A DNA stretch of 64,000 bases from an uncultured Bacteroides sp. Its GTDB lineage: Bacteria > Bacteroidota > Bacteroidia > Bacteroidales > Bacteroidaceae. The notes below the pieces were generated by a model. It worked only from the letters and a program-made list of their open reading frames with translations, searched no databases and was not told the origin of the DNA. This document shows positions 60,507 to 64,000 of the stretch, piece after piece; the first letter of the stretch is position 1, and every line of letters begins with the position of its first letter. Location of the stretch: contig CAUDXH010000001.1 of assembly GCA_958453305.1 (NCBI GenBank), positions 122,806 through 186,805 on the forward strand. Reading direction: 5' to 3'. The translations under genes and the position numbers were made by a program.

Positions 60507-61112
60507 ATGAAAAAAGGTATCTATATATTTATATTTTCTATCTTCATCTTGACAATGAAGATAAATGCCCAGCAATCATCTGCTTCTACTCTTACAAAAG
60601 AATATAAGATACCGGTATGTGTATACAAAGGTGACACAATACCTTGCATAACGCTCAGAAATATTTATGTATACCCGGAAAGAAAATTTAAAAACCAGCG
60701 GCAAAGAAAAAATTACTATAAACTGATCAGAGATGTAAAGAAAACACTTCCGCTGGCAAAAGAAATACGCAGGGCTATCATCGAAACTTATGAATATATG
60801 GAAAAGCTACCAGATGAAAAAGCTCGTCAGCAGCATATAAAACTGGTTGAAAAAGGATTGAAGAAGCAGTATACACCTAAAATGAAGAAATTAACATTTT
60901 CACAGGGAAAGTTGTTAATAAAACTGGTAAACAGAGAATGTAACTTATCCTCCTATCAGTTGGTAAAAGCATTTATGGGTCCGCTAAAGGCTGGGGTTTA
61001 CCAAACATTTGCTGCCTTGTTTGGAGCAAGTTTAAAAAAAGAATATCATCCGGACGATGAAGACCGGATGATAGAACAAATTATAATCTTAGTTGAGAAC
61101 GGACAATTATAG
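60507..61112 (+). CDS. DUF4294 exported protein
   Basis: A 201-residue protein with an N-terminal signal peptide (about residues 1-21, ending KINAQ). The mature part is basic and helical, with RNIYVYPERKFKNQRQRKNY and LVKAFMGPLKAGVYQTFA, matching DUF4294, a Bacteroidetes family of unknown function. It is probably periplasmic. It lies between two minus-strand genes, divergent from the HhH protein and convergent with the SpoU methyltransferase. Confidence 0.88.
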   Translation: MKKGIYIFIFSIFILTMKINAQQSSASTLTKEYKIPVCVYKGDTIPCITLRNIYVYPERKFKNQRQRKNYYKLIRDVKKTLPLAKEIRRAIIETYEYMEKLPDEKARQQHIKLVEKGLKKQYTPKMKKLTFSQGKLLIKLVNRECNLSSYQLVKAFMGPLKAGVYQTFAALFGASLKKEYHPDDEDRMIEQIIILVENGQL

Positions 61113-61163
61113 CCAGATTATCAATAAATTAACATATTACCAACAGGTTATTAACACAGGTGT

Positions 61164-61712
61164 TTATTTATAAAAGCCAATCAGTTTCTTGGCAAATTCC
61201 CATAAAACAATACCTGTAGTTACAGAAACATTTAATGAGTGTTTGGTGCCGTATTGAGGGATTTCAATACATCCATCGCAAAGGTTCACCACATCTTGTT
61301 GAACTCCCTTTACTTCATTCCCCATCACAATGGCATATTTCTTTCCTTTCTCCATATTAAAATCGCCCAACATAATACTTCCCTCGCACTGCTCAATGGC
61401 AAGAACTGTATATCCTTCATTATGAAGTTCATTTACAGCATCTTGAGTATGACTGCAATATTGCCAGTCTACCGTATATTCGGCACCTAAAGCAGTCTTG
61501 TGAAGTTCAGGATGAGGAGGAGTTGCAGTAATGCCACACAAATAAATCCGGCTGATTAAAAAAGCATCCGAAGTACGGAACACAGCACCTATATTATGAA
61601 GACTACGTACTTCATCTAAAACCACCACTAATGGAAGTTTTTCCGTTTCTTTAAACTCATCTACAGTCAGACGGTTCATCTCTGTAACTTTTAGTTTTCT
61701 TAATTCCATCAT
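61164..61712 (-). CDS. SpoU/TrmH family RNA methyltransferase
   Basis: A 182-residue SPOUT methyltransferase. Conserved motifs are LDEVRSLHNIGAVFRTSDAF (motif 1), YAIVMGNEVKGV (motif 2) and CIEIPQYGTKHSLNVSVTTG (motif 3), the knotted SAM site. It should 2'-O-methylate a tRNA or rRNA ribose. There is no N-terminal RNA-binding extension, so the target (TrmH-, TrmL- or RlmB-like) is open. A -7 box is at 61732. The second ATG (61709) is an alternative start. Confidence 0.93.
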   Translation of the reverse strand: MMELRKLKVTEMNRLTVDEFKETEKLPLVVVLDEVRSLHNIGAVFRTSDAFLISRIYLCGITATPPHPELHKTALGAEYTVDWQYCSHTQDAVNELHNEGYTVLAIEQCEGSIMLGDFNMEKGKKYAIVMGNEVKGVQQDVVNLCDGCIEIPQYGTKHSLNVSVTTGIVLWEFAKKLIGFYK

Positions 61713-61731
61713 AAATCATATTTCAACCTTG

Positions 61732-61739
61732 CAAAGATA
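61732..61739 (-). promoter_or_regulatory. -7 box of SpoU methyltransferase gene
   Basis: TATCTTTG on the minus strand, 19 bp before the ATG. Confidence 0.6.
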
Positions 61740-61944
61740 AAAACTATATTCATAACCTTGTTGAAAACGGTTGAAAACGTGTAAAAAACACAATCAAAGA
61801 AAGTGAAAACTTATTCTTGCTTTATTCGGAAAAAGCATTATACCAAATGAGAAACTAACATTCCAAAAAACTTAACCTAAAGTTTCGACACTCGTTTAAA
61901 CATATTTTTTAATAAAAAAAGAGAATGAATAAATAGAAAGTTTT

Positions 61945-61952
61945 TAACTTTG
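61945..61952 (+). promoter_or_regulatory. -7 box of nadA and long AT-rich leader
   Basis: TAACTTTG at 61945 predicts a leader of about 200 nt (to 62155). The leader is very AT-rich, with no known riboswitch class or upstream open frame that I can support. The 200 bp before the box contain two TTGAAAACG repeats near 61761 but no gene. Confidence 0.45.
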
Positions 61953-62155
61953 CTCCCTATCAACAAACTGTTAATAGAATAAGTAAATATAATATAATCA
62001 GGAGATAAGTAAGTTAATTATATACTCATATCCTTCTATAAGATATTCATAACGAAAAGAGCAAATAAACAGCTTTCTTTTTACTAACACTATCAACAGG
62101 CAATTATTAATATCATAAGTTTCTTTTAAAAAGAAAAGAATATATTCAAATATAT

Positions 62156-63148
62156 ATGGAAAAAGTAGATTGGTTGAAAAAAGGGTATGTAGATGAACCT
62201 ATTGAAAAAACGGTTGATTTAAAAGTGGAGATTCGTCGCTTATGTAAAGAAAAGAACGCAGTTATTTTAGGACACTTCTATCAGGCTGATGAAATTCAGG
62301 ATATAGCCGATTTCATTGGAGACAGTTTGGCCTTAGCTCAATGGGCAGCAAAAACCGATGCTGAGGTTATAGTGATGTGCGGAGTGCATTTCATGGGTGA
62401 GACAGCTAAGATTCTTTGCCCTGATAAGAAAGTGCTTATTCCTGATTTAAATGCCGGATGTTCATTGGCCGACAGCTGTCCGGCTGAAAAGTTTTCTCAA
62501 TTTGTAAAAGAGCATCCGGGATATACGGTGATTTCTTACGTAAATACAAGTGCTGCCGTAAAAGCTGTTACCGATGTGGTTGTAACTTCCACTAATGCAA
62601 AGCAGATTGTGGAAAGCTTTCCTAAAGATCAAAAAATAATTTTTGGCCCAGATAAAAACTTGGGAAATTACATCAATTCGATTACTGGTCGGAATATGTT
62701 GTTATGGGATGGGGCTTGCCATGTACATGAACGCTTTTCTGTAGAAAAAATTATAGAATTGAAGAAAACGTATCCGGACGCTTTAGTTTTGGTACATCCG
62801 GAATGTAAGGGTGCAGTGGCTAAATTGGCCGACAAGGTAGGGTCTACTGCAGGATTACTGAAATATGCTATGGCTAGCGACAAAAAGAATTTTATTGTTG
62901 CTACTGAAAGTGGCATTTTATATGAAATGCGAAAGAAGTGTCCGCAGAAGAATTTTATTCCTGCTCCTCCCGAAGACAGTTCTTGTGCTTGTAATGAATG
63001 TAACTTTATGCGCTTAAATACTTTGCAAAAGTTATATAATACATTGAAATATGAATGGCCTGAAGTAACAGTGGAAGCTGAAGTTGCTGATAAGGCTATT
63101 AAGCCTATTTGTAAAATGTTGGAAATATCTGAAAAATTAGGTTTGTAA
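62156..63148 (+). CDS. nadA: Quinolinate synthase NadA
   Basis: A 330-residue [4Fe-4S] enzyme that condenses iminoaspartate with dihydroxyacetone phosphate to quinolinate in NAD synthesis. Conserved cysteine-bearing blocks are NAGCSLADSCP, VHPECKGAV and CACNECNFM, with ILGHFYQADEIQD and VSYVNTSAAVKAVTD-type substrate loops also present. nadB and nadC are not adjacent. The second sRNA-bearing repeat starts 6 bp after the stop, and its leading hairpin can act as the nadA terminator. Confidence 0.97.
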   Translation: MEKVDWLKKGYVDEPIEKTVDLKVEIRRLCKEKNAVILGHFYQADEIQDIADFIGDSLALAQWAAKTDAEVIVMCGVHFMGETAKILCPDKKVLIPDLNAGCSLADSCPAEKFSQFVKEHPGYTVISYVNTSAAVKAVTDVVVTSTNAKQIVESFPKDQKIIFGPDKNLGNYINSITGRNMLLWDGACHVHERFSVEKIIELKKTYPDALVLVHPECKGAVAKLADKVGSTAGLLKYAMASDKKNFIVATESGILYEMRKKCPQKNFIPAPPEDSSCACNECNFMRLNTLQKLYNTLKYEWPEVTVEAEVADKAIKPICKMLEISEKLGL

Positions 63149-63190
63149 ATCTTAAAACGTGTTATTAAACATACGTTTTTTATTGTTTTA

Positions 63191-63221
63191 TTTGGATATT
63201 TCCCAAAAGTCCGTACCTTTG
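63191..63221 (+). promoter_or_regulatory. Complete promoter of repeat-borne sRNA (copy 2)
   Basis: TTTG (63191-63194), 19-bp spacer, TACCTTTG (63214-63221). Confidence 0.9.
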
Positions 63222-63226
63222 TACTG

Positions 63227-63289
63227 TGTTTTTCATAGTATTAGATTTAAGGTTAACAAAGATTGGAGTACAGCGGTACTCCTTTTTTT
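63227..63289 (+). ncRNA. Putative small RNA, copy 2
   Basis: A predicted ~63-nt transcript nearly identical to copy 1, ending in GGAGTAC-AGCG-GTACTCC (63265-63282) and seven T residues. The unpaired 5' part holds AAGGTTAACAAAG. It follows nadA in the same direction. Confidence 0.75.
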
Positions 63290-63364
63290 ATTTCTGTATG
63301 TTGACTTGAAGTCTCTTTGGAAAATAAAACTATTCTTTTGAATTTATATTATATAAGATGTCTG

Positions 63365-63500
63365 CCTTGTGAGGAGCGTGTAGGTAATTGGTGTGTCCTA
63401 CACCGTCTTACACTGTGTCCTGCACGCTTTAATCTATTGTTTTAAAGACTGTTAACCTTCAAAACGTGTAGGGTGCAGGCAAATTTTGAAAAAAACTTTT
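63365..63500. repeat. GTGTAGG five-motif element (copy B)
   Basis: GTGTAGG at 63378 and 63466 flanks CCTACAC (63397), CTTACAC (63407) and CCTGCAC (63419). Offsets 0, 19, 29, 41 and 88 equal those of the element at 7143-7290. The most conserved block is ACGTGTAGGGTGCAGGCAAA. The following ~190 bp (63500-63690) show no gene. Confidence 0.85.
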
Positions 63501-63689
63501 TGAAGGAGGAAGTGACCTCTATGCAGGATAAGAGTGTATCAGGGTGATAAATTACCATTTAGCTTTCATACACACGGATAGAATTTGCAGCCGTTCTTAG
63601 TGGCTTATGCCTTTTGTTCTGCCTGTTCCGCCGTTCTTTTTTTTGCATCCGGGACGGATTTAAAAAAAACTGATTTGAAAAAAATCTTG

Positions 63690-64000
63690 TCATTTCAGGG
63701 GTTTCCGGAAGCCTTGGAGTCTTTTTCTTCGGCCTTTCCGGAAGTTTTTTTCCTCTGTTTTCTTTCTTTCTTCATCCGGTTTAGTCTTTTTCTTTTCCTC
63801 CTTTCTTTTTTTCGCCGTAGAGAAATGTGCCATTTCTTCTTGATAAACCTTTTTTTCTCCTTCAGGAGTGTATGCTTTTGTATACTGTAAGTATATTTTC
63901 CTCCTCCCTTCATCCTTTTTTCCGCCCAGAACCCTCGTATTTCCTGCCTTTGATTCCTGTTTTTCGCCTTCTCCGCCTGTGTTTTTCTGTCTTCTTCCGT
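63690..64000 (-). CDS. Possible 3' end of a gene for a Lys/Glu-rich protein
   Basis: On the minus strand a frame is open from the window edge to a TGA at 63690-63692 (about 103 codons). The product would include YLQYTKAYTPEGEKKVYQEE, then a run of Lys/Glu/Arg, ending GFRKPLK. A second minus frame (stop at 63695) is also open to the edge and even more basic, and the strand is unusually purine-rich, so either or neither may be coding. I favour the 63690 frame for its more ordinary composition. No family is recognised. Confidence 0.3.
   Translation of the reverse strand, partial: GRRQKNTGGEGEKQESKAGNTRVLGGKKDEGRRKIYLQYTKAYTPEGEKKVYQEEMAHFSTAKKRKEEKKKTKPDEERKKTEEKNFRKGRRKRLQGFRKPLK

Larger units (their letters stand above)
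63154..63289 (+). repeat. 136-bp sRNA-bearing repeat (copy 2)
   Basis: It matches 55922-56057 over its whole length without gaps. The leading hairpin AAAACGT (63154-63160) with ACGTTTT (63173-63179) is perfect here and followed by T residues. Confidence 0.95.

Noticed and set aside
63585..63890. Plus-strand open frame of 101 codons starting MQPFLVAYAF
   Set aside because: It lies opposite the purine-rich minus frames and is mostly Phe/Leu/Ser from T-rich sequence. No promoter box or family match was seen; it looks like a shadow of strand composition.

Overview
The window looks like a chromosomal segment of a gut Bacteroidales bacterium (Bacteroides/Phocaeicola type). Evidence: the Bacteroides-type promoter signature TAnnTTTG, with TTTG 19-21 bp further upstream, precedes both tRNA genes, two short repeat-borne transcripts and (as the -7 box alone) many protein genes. 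Shine-Dalgarno sequences are rare, lipoproteins carry acidic surface-export signals after the lipobox cysteine, and lineage-specific families are present (DUF3823, DUF3098, DUF4271, DUF4294, BtuG-like propellers, split LysO, CBS-less arabinose-5-phosphate isomerase). Most of the window is conserved housekeeping sequence. I see no prophage, IS element, CRISPR array or defence island.

Layout: 1-0.7 kb, end of a SusCD-type lipoprotein (DUF3823). 0.9-6.7 kb, ychF, rdgB, a YitT transporter and leuS. 7.4-9.3 kb, a succinate/acetate CoA-transferase and an unknown membrane-anchored protein. 9.5-16.5 kb, miaB and a tight plus-strand run of methyltransferase, ftsX, DUF3098, uppP, truB, queA and folK. 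16.5-23.4 kb, a cobalamin-riboswitch-controlled vitamin B12 uptake locus (BtuB-type receptor, BtuG-like lipoprotein, PKD lipoprotein, DUF4988/DUF5074 lipoprotein). 23.6-32.3 kb, a DAACS symporter, mutS, flavin reductase, DUF389, a polysaccharide flippase and ruvB. 32.4-37.8 kb, an EFR1 ferredoxin, mnmA, kdsD-like SIS protein, LOG protein, M16 peptidase and a small AraC-type HTH protein. 38-44.3 kb, a minus-strand run LOG-DUF4271-hemD-rnpA-yidD-tatD-tyrS and then metK behind a SAM-II-type riboswitch. 44.7-49.6 kb, a sulfatase and a Tricorn-like S41 protease. 49.7-55.9 kb, tRNA-Gln, a split lysO, tRNA-Asp, enolase, rubrerythrin and a SulP transporter. 56-63.1 kb, cbiA, a radical SAM protein, a helix-hairpin-helix outer-membrane protein, DUF4294, a SpoU methyltransferase and nadA. 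The last kilobase is repeats plus a possible gene end.

Functional links: two loci bear on cobalamin (the riboswitch/btu locus and cbiA). Four tRNA-modification enzymes (miaB, truB, queA, mnmA) share the window with two tRNA genes whose products are expected substrates (QueA on tRNA-Asp GUC, MnmA on tRNA-Gln UUG).

The most unusual content is intergenic. (1) A 136-bp element occurs twice without indels and carries its own promoter, a ~63-nt transcript and a terminator, so it is a paralogous small-RNA pair. (2) A ~135-bp element occurs twice with five GTGTAGG motifs at exactly the same spacing. (3) Two arrays of eight GTACT palindromes have identical alternating 14/8-bp spacing (22-bp period), both between convergent genes. 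A 21-bp-period CACAGTGTG array sits in a third convergent gap and a pair of CCTAGG palindromes 44 bp apart lies downstream of the sulfatase. (4) Low-complexity AACTTAAAAACTCAA-type repeats fill five leaders or upstream regions. All coordinates and alignments were made by eye.
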